Source: Mytilinidion resinicola (taxonomy: Eukaryota; Ascomycota; Dothideomycetes; Mytilinidiales; Mytilinidiaceae). Taken from it: 64,000 nt of DNA. This document shows positions 1-10,205 of the stretch, piece after piece; positions within the stretch are counted from its first letter, which is position 1, and every line of letters begins with the position of its first letter. The notes beneath the pieces were generated by a model. That model was not told the DNA's origin. It saw only the letters and a program-made list of their open reading frames with translations, and did no database searches. The stretch covers positions 372,001 to 436,000 of the forward strand of contig NW_022985445.1 in the NCBI RefSeq assembly GCF_010093595.1. Reading direction: 5' to 3'. Made by a program: the position numbers and the translations under genes.

Positions 1-1953
1 TGCACCCGAGCCGGAACTCGAGGCTCCACTTCAGCCAAAGAGCGTTCAGAAGCTGCCTGCGGACGCGCAACAGCGAATGCAGGACAGTCCGTATTCCCAG
101 TCGCCACGTGAAAGGACTAGTTTTGGCACCACGCCGCCATCTCGGCCTAACTCCAGACCAACCTCTGGGCAGAACTTTGGCACTCCACCGCGACCCACCT
201 CAGCGCGTAGGTTCAGCAATGCTCAAATGCATGTAGCTGAGCCGCAAGGGCCCTCGCAAAAGGAGAGACGTCCAACCTTCACAAGTGCCGCGACTGCTCC
301 AACCCGCCCAACGGTTATTCAGGATCGAAACCCAGTGCCAGCAGCAATCGCCATGGATCGACGCAACAGTCGCAACTCTCCATCCCCGACATCGTCAATG
401 CTGAAGGAACACCTGGATCGTGAACGCATCCCTCAACGTGCAGATGAGCGAGCTCTTCGGGATGCAAGGGAACGAGCTGCACAAGATATTGCTTTCGAGC
501 GAGACTACGTCCTCGTGGAGAAACGAAGGGTCGAGATCGATGCTCTGGCCGATGAGTTTGCCGCTAGCCCCCAAACGACCCGAGAGCGACCTTCATCGCC
601 GAAGTATGGAGCAATGGTTCGGCGCGCGACCACACAGGGTTCACCTACTTCGACTCCTGGAGCCGCAAACCCCTCTCGTGCAATACAGATCGCCTCCAAG
701 CGTCAGCATCCGGATGCACTACATCAACGGAATGCCTCGTACGAAAGGAGGTATCGTCCAAGCTTCGAAAGCGCGACGTCGGCATTATCCAAGGCCATGA
801 ACATGGTCAATATTCGTGGCCTTGGCCTGTCCCCGCCCTTGATGAAAGGAGTGTCTCCCCCGCAAGGATATTCGGCTTTCCCAACTTATCCAACCGCCCA
901 AAGTAGTCTTCTCTTGGTAGGCGATGCAGGAAAGACTTCAATCAAAGATGAAGACACCAGGATGATCTCTGCCGTAGAGGACCTCGCTCAACGGAGTCAC
1001 GTCGTCTTTGGTTTTGCGGAGGTCAAATACAAGCAGCTTATTCCGGCTCCTCCGAGTGATCAGGGGCTTGGAATTGAGGCAGCCAATATGGTTCGTAGGC
1101 CAAGCGGGCAGGATGATGCTGACGACGATGACGACGAACTAACCGTCGATGTCACGTTGCTTATTTCGGAAGAGGCGCTCGTTCTATATGTCAAATCTCT
1201 AGGTATCCTCAACCGAGCTATGGACCTCGCGGGATCCTGGTGGAATCGCCGTCAACGCACAGTTCCTAGCTCCGAGACAGCTTCTTTGCGTTCTAATCCC
1301 TCAAGTGGAAACTCTACCGCACACGCTGACCGGATGAACCATGTTGTTCAATGGGTTCGCAATAGATTCAATGAGTGCTGTGACAAAGCCGACTTCGTGG
1401 CACAAAAACTACAAGACACCCAGAAGCAGCTGCCTGCTGATCACCCAAACCATCCAAACAACCGATCGTCTGGATCTGGCTCCAACACAACTCTTGCGTC
1501 TGCCGGAAATATTCACCTGACTACAGGTGTGACTGCAGAGAAATTGATGTATGAGAGAGCTTTAGAAATGAGTCGTGCGGCTGCAGTCAACGAGCTCGTT
1601 GGCCAGGATCTTCCTGGCTGTGAGATAAACTACTGGACCGCGATTCGTATGCTCGAGGCTATCATCGAGGTTGACGACGATTCACCGCCGCGCGGTCGGA
1701 GCGACGACGACAACATTAACGGGCTCGAGGATGAAGATCGTCAGTCTGTAATCAAACGTATGTATTCTTAGCTCCTCCGTTTAGTGCCGCCTTGACTAAC
1801 ATTTGTCTAGTTCTTGAAAGCATGAAGGCGCGACTTAAAGCCTTGAAGAGGAAGATAGAAGCCCAAAAGGCTTCTAAGCGATTATCAACGGGAAACCCTG
1901 TCCCTCACCCATCTAGGCGGAGCTCTCCCTCTTCTGGAGGTGTGGCCAGGTAA
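1..1953 (+). CDS. ATG1: Autophagy serine/threonine kinase Atg1 (ULK1 homologue), C-terminal part, 5' end outside window
   Basis: The reading frame is already open at base 2, so this is the 3' part of a gene that starts upstream; the kinase domain is not in the window. Exons are 1-1757 and 1811-1953, with an intron from GTATGT to TCTAG. Atg1 starts autophagosome formation with Atg13 and Atg17. The motif AFERDYVLVEKRRVE followed by ADEFAASP is typical of the fungal Atg1 central region. The C-terminal half (about codons 300-600 of the visible part) is helical and matches the Atg1 tail that binds Atg13. Between them lies a Ser/Pro/Arg-rich linker with an acidic stretch. The last exon adds a basic helix beginning LLESMKARLKALKRK. 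Family assignment is strong; the exact 5' structure is unknown. Confidence 0.88.
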
Positions 1954-2820
1954 TCACGGTTGCATGCCGCCGACGCCCGAGTTCGAAATCTTGCATAGCG
2001 CAATCTCGCATAAACTAGTACCACGGATTTACTTATGGAGCCAGGATGATTTCGTCCACTCCAGGAACTTTAGGTCACTCACTCCCATTATTCTCATGAT
2101 TGCCAGCGACCATGAGTTTTTCAACGCATCTTGTTTCTTTTCTCGTTTCCACTATTTCCTCTTAACATTGCATCCGGTGGAGCTGGCGGGGCGTTTTCAA
2201 GGCTATGGAACCGTCTCCTCTCCCGACTCTTGATCTTTTACAATTGTTCTTCACATTATTAGTTGGTTTCCGCAGGTGCTTGATTTTGGGTAGGAAATAC
2301 TTTTGGCGTTTCATGTGTCGCCAGGCGCTATACTGGACGGCGCATTCGACGGGGCGCGAGATACCAGATTGCACACGATACCAAGTCATTGGAGGCCGAT
2401 GACTTGGACGGAGGAGTTCTACTCGCAGCGCATTGGGACCAGGACTTCATTGTCATCGACGTCGATATTCTCTACGGTTGTTTCTACAGGTGTTTTCGTG
2501 GGCGTTAATGCTGCACGCAGCGGCTTCATTTGGACATTATTACTGACAAGGTCTTGACTGGCTCATACCACAACCTTTGACCTTGGAGGATGGAATAGAT
2601 TGGAACTGAGCGATGGCGATCGCTAGATGCTGATGAGCACTGTATACTCATATCAAACAAATCAAATACCCTATTGCTTTCAATTGTTCTGTGATCAATC
2701 CCTGAAAGATAATTTGTTGTAGTGAAGTAACGTGACAGCGAGTTGAGCTTTCACGACATGGCCAAAGCGCTGCATCCTTGACGAGTTCCACTTCCCCACC
2801 AACTCCATCAACTATTCCCG
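1954..2820. other. Intergenic, ATG1 to RAD1
   Basis: About 870 bases holding the presumed ATG1 3' UTR and RAD1 promoter. Only short uninformative frames occur here; I see no conserved motif, RNA gene or repeat. Confidence 0.6.
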
Positions 2821-5712
2821 ATGCCCAGCGATGAGAAAGCGCCGGTGAAGCTCTCTCTTCCTCTTGTGAGTCCATTGTAAATATGGTACCGAGCGTGGCT
2901 TATCATCCGCCCAGGAATTCCAGCAAGACATCTTCAAGGAACTTCGTGAGGAAGATGAGCTCGTACTCCTCGCCCGCGGCCTGGGACTCCTCCGCATCGT
3001 AACCAACCTCTTGCACTCTTACGATGCCGCCGGGAACAACTTGATTCTGCTCCTCGGAGCTGATGAGCGAGAGAACACATGGATCGGCGAAGCGCTGGCG
3101 GAGCATGCCGCCATCAGCATGTCTCCAAAGGCCAGAGGACTCAGCTTGGTCAACACCGACGTCATGAGCGTTGCGACGCGGGAGAAAATGTACGCCCAAG
3201 GAGGGGTCTTCAGCATAACCTCGCGGATTCTGATTGTAGATTTCCTGTCGAATCTGCTGAATCCGGAGATCGTGGCGGGGATCGTGGTGCTGCATGCTGA
3301 GAGGGTTGTGGCAACGTCCCTTGAGGCGTTCATATTGCGCATCTATCGTCAGAAGAATAAGAGCGGGTTTCTGAAGGCGTTTTCGGACAGCCCGGAACCG
3401 TTCACGTCGGGGTTCTCGCCGTTGTCGAATATGATGAAGAACTTGTTCTTGCAGAAGCCGTCGCTGTATCCCCGGTTCCATCTCTCGGTTGCGAAGTCGT
3501 TGGAGGGTCGGAAGAAGGCGGAAGTCATTGAACTGGAGGTTCCGATGACGAATGCTATGAAGGATATACAGCTCGCCGTTCTTGAGTGTGTCGAGGTTAG
3601 CATCAGCGAGCTGAAGAAAGGCAACTCGGGCATAGAAATGGAGGACTGGACACTAGATAGTGCTCTGCATAAGAACTTTGATACTATCATACGAAGGCAG
3701 CTAGATCCTGTCTGGCATCGGACAAGCTTCAAGACCAGACAGATCGTGCGAGATTTGACGCTTCTTCGAAACATACTAGGGTAAGCTGGTTCCATGATTG
3801 TCCCATTTGCTTAACTGACGAAATCAGAGCTCTTCTCACTTATGACGCCGTAAACTTCAACCGCTACCTAGACACAGTCCTCGCCGCTTCTCAGCCTCCG
3901 CCTGGATCTAACAAGCAAACCCAATCTCCTTGGCTCTTTCTAGATTCCGCGCACACGATCTTTGAAACCGCGAAGCGACGGGTGTACGCAGGCAAACTGA
4001 CCAACACTGATCTAGCTGCTAATCCGAACGCCGTACCGGACTCTGTGCACCCGGTTCTCGAAGAATTCCCCAAATGGGCACTGCTTGCTGAGATCCTGCA
4101 AGAAATTGAGCAAGACACGTATCTCAATCCAATCATTTATGATGGATCAAACGGATCGATTCTGATCATGTGCGGTGATCAAGGGACCTGTCGCCAGCTT
4201 CGCGAGTATCTTCAAACAATGTGGGTGAAAGTAGAGGCGAACGATGACGGAGAAGAAAATGGGGATGATTCTGCCCCATCAGGTTCCTTCATGATGCGTC
4301 GAAGGCTTCGAAATTATCTCGCCTGGAAGAGAGAGTTCGCCAAAGTTAGCAATGCGCTTTTTTCGGAGAACGAGAAGGCAATCAACGGCGCGACCGATCA
4401 AAGGGGCGGTCAAAGTAGCAGCAGAGGCAAGGCACCTCCTAACAAGCGTCGCCGAATGCGCGGCGGGGTTACGACCTCCGGCGATCGATCGGCTACCGGA
4501 GCTCTTCGTACGGCTGGAGATCGAGATGCGCATCTTGCCAGCTTGATGGCCGAGCTCCAGCCCACAGAGATAGAAAATCTGCAGAAAGGAGAGATTGCGT
4601 CTGATCCCCTTGACGATATGGAAGATTTCTACGAGCTCTTCGACATGAACGAGCTTGTCGTGGTCCATCCGTACGAAGGTGACATGGATGAGCATGTCCT
4701 CGAAGAAGTCAAACCCCGATATGTTATAATGTACGAGCCAGACGCAGCATTCATTCGCCGGATAGAAGTCTACCGCAGCTCCCACAGCGATCGGAACGTC
4801 AAAGTCTACTTCATGTACTACGGCGGTTCGGTCGAAGAGCAGCGCTATCTCAGCGCTGTTCGCAGAGAGAAAGATGCCTTCACCAAGCTGATCCGCGAGC
4901 GTGGCAACATGGCCATCACCCTCACGGCCGCTACCATGGATCCTCAGGAATCCTTCCTTCGCACCATCAACACGCGCATTGCCGGTGGTGGTCGACTCGC
5001 CGCCACTGCCACTCCACCACGCGTCGTCGTCGACGTCCGCGAATTCCGCTCCTCGCTCCCATCCCTCCTTCACGGCCAAAGCATCGTCCTCGTCCCATGC
5101 ATGCTCACAGTCGGCGACTACGTCCTCACGCCCCAGATCTGCATCGAGCGCAAAAGCGTCCGCGATCTCATCTCCTCCTTCACCAACGGGCGGCTGTTCA
5201 ACCAAGTCGAAGCCATGACGGAGCACTACAAATCCCCCATGCTGCTGATCGAGTTCGACGCCAACAAATCATTCACGTTGGAGCCATTCGCCGACTTCGC
5301 CTCTGCGTCGAACCAAGGCGCGAATGCTACCCCAGACCTGCAGTCTAAGCTCGTGATGCTGACGCTCGCGTTCCCGCGCCTGCGCATCATCTGGTCCTCG
5401 TCGCCCTACCAGACCGCCGAGATCTTCTCGGAGCTGAAGAAGCTGCAGGACGAACCGGACCCCGTCAAGGCGGTCAGTCTCGGGCTCGAAGATGGCGAAG
5501 ACGCTGAGGCCCGGACGTTTAACCAGTTGCCGCAGGATATGCTGCGGGTGGTGCCGGGCGTCAACGAGAAAAACCTCGTCAGACTGACGCTGCAAGTCGG
5601 CAGTTTGTTTGAGTTGGCGAATATGGACGAGGAGGAGATTGTGGGTATTGTGGGGAAAGTGGCGGGACGGCAGATTTGGCGGTTCTTTAACCGGAGTGTG
5701 TATGATGAGTGA
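2821..5712 (+). CDS. RAD1: XPF/Rad1 structure-specific DNA repair endonuclease
   Basis: Exons 2821-2865, 2915-3780 and 3828-5712 give a 931-residue protein. With Rad10/ERCC1 this enzyme cuts the 5' side of bubbles and flaps in nucleotide excision repair and single-strand annealing. The N-terminal half is the degenerate helicase-like region of XPF (LARGLGLLRIVTNLL, VDFLSNLLNPEIVAGIVVLHAER, SPWLFLDSAHTIFETAKRR). The ERCC4 nuclease core is at about residues 703-770, with VVVDVREFRSSLP and the catalytic IERKSVRDL (the family ERKxxxD). A C-terminal double helix-hairpin-helix covers about 870-925 (LRVVPGVNEKNL). The ATG at 2821 was chosen because splicing from it joins the conserved LEFQQDIF start in frame. 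Length fits the family. Known as rad16 in S. pombe and mus-38 in Neurospora. Confidence 0.93.
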
Positions 5713-6407
5713 TGAATGAAATGTAGGTTTAGGGAAGGGTTTGAGATGAGTATTTCAGAGTAAATGCCTTGGAGTAGGTCTGTGTAACCTTGTCTACTCC
5801 TATATGAAGGGCCTTGATGCAAGCTCGCAAATCCGATTTCAGAACGTCTAATATGTACCTTGGAGAACTTGCCCTCCTGCCGGATTCTGCTGGCCTATTC
5901 GGAGCACCCCTGACGTCGGTATCTTGGTTGAATGTTGCGACTTTGCAAGAGTCTGATATACACCTTCCAGCTCGTCACCGCAGCGTTAGAGTCGCATTTC
6001 CTCCCTGGGGCACGCTTGACACTGCCAACTCGCTGGAAGAATACAGTAATTTGTAGTCCAATATGTACCTTTCGATCCTTCACATCACCTTCGAGTTCTG
6101 CTTGACTACTCGAAAGACTTCCGCCATTGGTATTTTATTGCAAAATTCACTGCGGATCCCGCCTATGGTATCTTTGCATTCGCGCCATTCGAGATGCGGA
6201 ATCTCCCTCAAAGCCCACCCCTCTCAGAGCCTCTCTCGTGAGCTTATCAACATGTCTACTTTGTTCTGGTTACACGATTCGATGTGAAAAGCGTTGAAGA
6301 ATAGGATAAGAATTCTGAATAAAAGAGCTCGAAACCAGGATCTCTCTCGTTCTACACTGTAGTTCTAGGAATATAGGTCAGGCATCAACACCACGCACGC
6401 TTCAGCA
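5713..6407. other. Intergenic, convergent 3' ends of RAD1 and an F-box gene
   Basis: About 700 bases between two genes whose 3' ends face each other. No long frame, repeat or RNA gene is visible. Confidence 0.6.
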
Positions 6408-9400
6408 TCATCTCTCCTGCACCAACCAGTCCTCCGCCGTCCACCCGACCTCATTCGTATCCGCGTCAAACATGACAATATCCCCATCGCGATCATACCA
6501 CGCCTCGCCCGACGAGACATCGATCCCATTCAAGAACTCATCATTCGCCACGTGCAGCACCCCCGGCAGCCGCCACTGCCCCAGCAGCCCCGAGGCCTGC
6601 CCGTCGAAGCCCACCGAGCGCTCGCCCGCGCCCTCCGCCTCCGCCTCCGCCTCCGCCTCCTCCGCATCCGCCATCACCACATCGCCGTCCACATCAACAT
6701 CACAGTTATCGCCCACCAGCCCGTCGCGCCCGACACTCCGCTCCGCGACCACGCGCGGCCGCCGGCCCGTATCCAGCTGCCACGTGACGGCGCGCCCATC
6801 CGCGCCAAACGCCCAGATGGTGAGCTCGGGCGCCGCGTAGATGGCGAGGGCGGCCAGCCCGTCCAGCGCGCCCACGACGGTGCCCTTGATGCCGATGGGC
6901 CAGATGGCGGGCGTGGACGGGTACGCGTACGCGTGGATCAGGCGCAGCTTCTCGTCGTGGCCCAGCCAGTGCGCCCAGTGGTCTGCCGCCCGTTTGCCCG
7001 CCGCCGCCGCCGCCTCATGGGAGGCCGCGCTGTAGGGGGACGCGGACGCGGCGGGGTCCGTGTCGGCGCATTCTTGCGCGAAGACGTCCGGGGGCACGCT
7101 GTAGAGCACGACTTTGTCGCCGAAGGCGACGGCGACGCGCGCGCCCCACGTCAGGTCGGCGGCGGCCGTGTAGATGCGGGGGATGTCGTCCGGGTCGGGC
7201 GGCATGAGCATGAGGGTGCGGAGGAGCTTGGTCGGGCCGCCCTGGGGCGCGTCGCTGCCCAGATAGAGGCGGGAGGTGGAGGGGTCGGTGAAGAGCACGT
7301 TGTATCCATCGCTCAGGGGCACTGCGCGGAAGTGGTCCGAGTTGGAGCCTCCTCTGCCGTGGGTTGCGAGGGGGGTTTCGAGGCCGAAGGACCCCCAGTA
7401 GAGGCTGGGGTTTGGCCGGTTGGAGAGGAAACGGTGGTAGATTGAAGGCCTGTCGCTTGGGTGTGCGGCGCTGGATATTAGTCGAAGCTTTTTGGCCGAG
7501 TCGACGCCAGGTCGCGGGGGCAGGAAGTGGAGGAAATCGCTAGGTGAGGTGAGAGGGAACCACCTGTTCAGATTTTGCCCTGTGATGGCGTCGACCCAGT
7601 ACAGTTCTATACCCGCGGAGCAGCCGAAGGCTACACAGCGTCGCTGTGGGCAGATAGACACGCAGCGTGGCGGGTCGTCGTCGGAGCAGAGGTGCCGGTA
7701 GATGCTCCGACGTCCATTATCGACGGGTATTGCTTGCGTTTTGGCGCCAGGGATGCTGTCTCGTGGGCCCCCTCGCAGGAGGATGTGCCAATCGAGATTG
7801 ATGTTATTACGTTCGTGATCTCGATCGGTGTCTCGTAGGTTGACTTCTTCATCGCCGGCTTGTACACGAATTTCAGCAAATCGTGCATTGTCATTGGCCA
7901 TCGCCATGGGATCCTCAAAGGGGTTTCTTGGTTCGCTTGTGAAGAACGTGGCTCTATCATTGACTCCAGCGCTAGTCGGTATCGCAGAGTCTCCCGTGTC
8001 AGAAAACCTGAGATTTAGGTCACAGACAAGACCCATTCTACCTTCCAGAAGCGCAGCAATCGCAAATCTGTGAGACGAAGCATCCATGCTCATTGCCAGA
8101 ACTCTTCGAGGACAGACTACGCTAGTCAGAGGGCGGAGACTACTGTCTTCGAGCTGGTAGATGTATATCATGCCGCCTTCCGCAACGAGCAAAAACCTGC
8201 CGCAAACGCTGACTGTGAAGACGAGAGCTCCGGTATGACGCCCTTCAGGCCCAGCAGAGCCATTCGCTAGGTCGGCAAAATCTGTCCTGGCAACTTCGAC
8301 CAATGGCTCATGGTATTTTGAGTTCTTTGTGCCGGGGGTCTCAAGTCCGTTGCCAGTCCAGTTGCAAGACAAGGCACACTCTCGAGAAAGTAGCTTGCTG
8401 AGGAACCATTCCACTCGGCCTTGGTCCACGGATTCATCGAGAATACCTCTCTCCCGAAGATCGTGTTCAGCCCCTCCCATCCACCCGCCACGACGGAGCA
8501 TCGATTTGAGAATCGTTCGGTCAAGACTTGCAGTCATCCAAGTTTGGCAGGTGTGCCGGGCCGCATTGAAGTCTCTGGGCGACAAAAAGCTGTATATATG
8601 CTGAATGAGCTCATTGGGGAGTCTGCATGGAGGAGGCAGTACGCGATGAGCGGCCGCGCTGATGGCAGAGTACCAAGATCGGCATGTAAGTCTCATCGCT
8701 TTCAGAGAAGAACAATCGAGATATGCTGACATTTTTACAAGCAAAGGCGCTGGAATCATCAAAGGCAGCGTTGCTGCGGCCTGTGTTGACGTCCCTGGTC
8801 GACATGATAGGCTGTGGTAATTGGTAAAAGAGCCCTCTGAGACGGTATCATCTCGCTCTTCTATCGGAGAGCCAACCCGGAGAATGATGTCGGACATACT
8901 CCGCGTAACGTCGCAATACAGAAAAGGCTCCAGAATACCATCTTCGACATAATCGGCCGGCGGTTGTTCTGCATTCATCATTCGGACCGGAAAGTCCTCG
9001 ACGCTAAAATGACTGTCGTTACCAACAGTGCCGAGAGATGATTTGCTTTCGAGGAAGGACGTCGAGTATCCAAAAGAGCTCCTAGAGTAGGCTGACCTCA
9101 AGCTTGGACCGCTAAAGAGGAAGGTACCGGGTGATACGAGGTCGAGGCTCTGTAGAGAGCCGTGGCTATCTACCTTGGAAATTGACCGTCCGTCCGAAGT
9201 ACTGGAATCTCTCCGAATATGGCCTGTGGATGGATTGGTGACAGGAGGACTACTGTCGAAAAACCTCGTAAGGACTCTTTGCAGCGAGATCCGACGTCGT
9301 TCTCGGCGTATGGAAAAGCCTTCTCTTTGAGATTGTATAGGGTTTGTAAGGTGTCGTCTGGTAGTTCGTACGGCGACTCCAATTGCGTTCCGACGGGATG

Positions 9401-9506
9401 ACGCGAGAGCGTTTCGAAGACCCTCTGACTGCCTCGTGTTCGACGTTGGACTGGCGTTGCTGTCTACCCTGGACCTTTGTTCGGCAGGGTTGTTCGTGGG
9501 AGGCAT
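6408..9506 (-). CDS. Large F-box protein with two adjacent F-box-like motifs
   Basis: A single open frame of 1032 residues from the ATG at 9506. A Ser/Arg-rich N-terminus is followed by two F-box-like segments: about residues 247-290 (APLLVKMSAYLDCSSLKAMR, then CRSWYSAI) and 293-335 (RLPNELIQHIYSFLSPRDF, then CQTWM). The remaining 650 residues have regular hydrophobic strands reminiscent of a beta-propeller (GRFLLVAEGGMIYIYQLED, RRCVAFGCSAGIELYWVD), but I cannot assign clear WD repeats. An acidic Glu-Ala repeat near the C-terminus comes from a GCC/TCC-rich microsatellite at about 6630-6665. F-box proteins normally link substrates to SCF ubiquitin ligases; the target is unknown. The frame stays open, with protein-like composition, to 9719 without an ATG, so the N-terminus may continue through a spliced upstream exon. 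Confidence 0.75.
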   Translation of the reverse strand: MPPTNNPAEQRSRVDSNASPTSNTRQSEGLRNALASSRRNAIGVAVRTTRRHLTNPIQSQREGFSIRRERRRISLQRVLTRFFDSSPPVTNPSTGHIRRDSSTSDGRSISKVDSHGSLQSLDLVSPGTFLFSGPSLRSAYSRSSFGYSTSFLESKSSLGTVGNDSHFSVEDFPVRMMNAEQPPADYVEDGILEPFLYCDVTRSMSDIILRVGSPIEERDDTVSEGSFTNYHSLSCRPGTSTQAAATLPLMIPAPLLVKMSAYLDCSSLKAMRLTCRSWYSAISAAAHRVLPPPCRLPNELIQHIYSFLSPRDFNAARHTCQTWMTASLDRTILKSMLRRGGWMGGAEHDLRERGILDESVDQGRVEWFLSKLLSRECALSCNWTGNGLETPGTKNSKYHEPLVEVARTDFADLANGSAGPEGRHTGALVFTVSVCGRFLLVAEGGMIYIYQLEDSSLRPLTSVVCPRRVLAMSMDASSHRFAIAALLEGRMGLVCDLNLRFSDTGDSAIPTSAGVNDRATFFTSEPRNPFEDPMAMANDNARFAEIRVQAGDEEVNLRDTDRDHERNNINLDWHILLRGGPRDSIPGAKTQAIPVDNGRRSIYRHLCSDDDPPRCVSICPQRRCVAFGCSAGIELYWVDAITGQNLNRWFPLTSPSDFLHFLPPRPGVDSAKKLRLISSAAHPSDRPSIYHRFLSNRPNPSLYWGSFGLETPLATHGRGGSNSDHFRAVPLSDGYNVLFTDPSTSRLYLGSDAPQGGPTKLLRTLMLMPPDPDDIPRIYTAAADLTWGARVAVAFGDKVVLYSVPPDVFAQECADTDPAASASPYSAASHEAAAAAGKRAADHWAHWLGHDEKLRLIHAYAYPSTPAIWPIGIKGTVVGALDGLAALAIYAAPELTIWAFGADGRAVTWQLDTGRRPRVVAERSVGRDGLVGDNCDVDVDGDVVMADAEEAEAEAEAEGAGERSVGFDGQASGLLGQWRLPGVLHVANDEFLNGIDVSSGEAWYDRDGDIVMFDADTNEVGWTAEDWLVQER

Positions 9507-10205
9507 TCCCCGAAGGTCCTCAATATTCCTGTGGGCAACAGAAAGGCTTGGTGGCCCAAATGTGAGATTGCGCTCGGTTGGCGACTCGAAGAGGGATGTG
9601 ACTGATGGTACCGTGAGGCTATTTCTGGGAGAGACAGATGCAGATTCGGATCCGGCAACTCCTCTTGAGAGGTGGATTTGTGAAGACGTCTTTGAAGCAC
9701 CTCCGATCGGAGATGCAAGTTAGGTAAGAGTAGGAGAGTCTGAAGAATAACGGTATATCGAATGAGTGGCGTTATCGAGTGACGTTCCCACAAGAGTAAG
9801 AATGCCGTCGCTGAGGGGTGAGGATCAAGGACGAGGGATACGTTGAGAGGAAGCGTCGAATATTATGTAGTCAATCGTTCTAACAGCGACTACCATATAA
9901 GGGTACAAACAGGAGCGATGCGCCTTCTTGCCACTGCCTGTGATCCTCCCACGCACTTTCAAAAATGCGAACGAGAAGGAAGTTCATCGCTTTAAAGAGG
10001 ACCTGTAAACTCGTCAAACCACCCCAGACAGTGGGAAATGGAGGCACACACATTGAACGCAGGATATCGCGCTAGGCTCTCATGCATACATACAATAAAG
10101 CACTATAAGGAGTTGCGGAAGAATGTACACAGATCTAAAACGGTACAGGAAAGGACTATACATTACACTATTTACTTGCTTACCCAGTCCGCGCCCGCGC
10201 GTAAG
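9507..10205. other. Upstream region of the F-box gene and 3' flank of the CSC1-like gene
   Basis: Positions 9507-9719 continue the F-box reading frame on the minus strand (71 codons, no ATG) up to a TAA at 9720-9722, so part of this may be coding. The remainder shows only short frames and no recognisable feature. Confidence 0.5.

Noticed and set aside
1970..1995. GTTCGAAAT resembling a tRNA T-loop
   Set aside because: No matching acceptor, D or anticodon arms around it.
4279..5226. 315-codon minus-strand frame inside RAD1
   Set aside because: It overlaps the conserved XPF nuclease domain and has no recognisable motif; antisense shadow.
6552..7445. Long plus-strand open frame opposite the F-box gene
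   Set aside because: It is Arg/Gly/His-biased and mirrors the GC-rich coding strand beneath it; typical antisense shadow.
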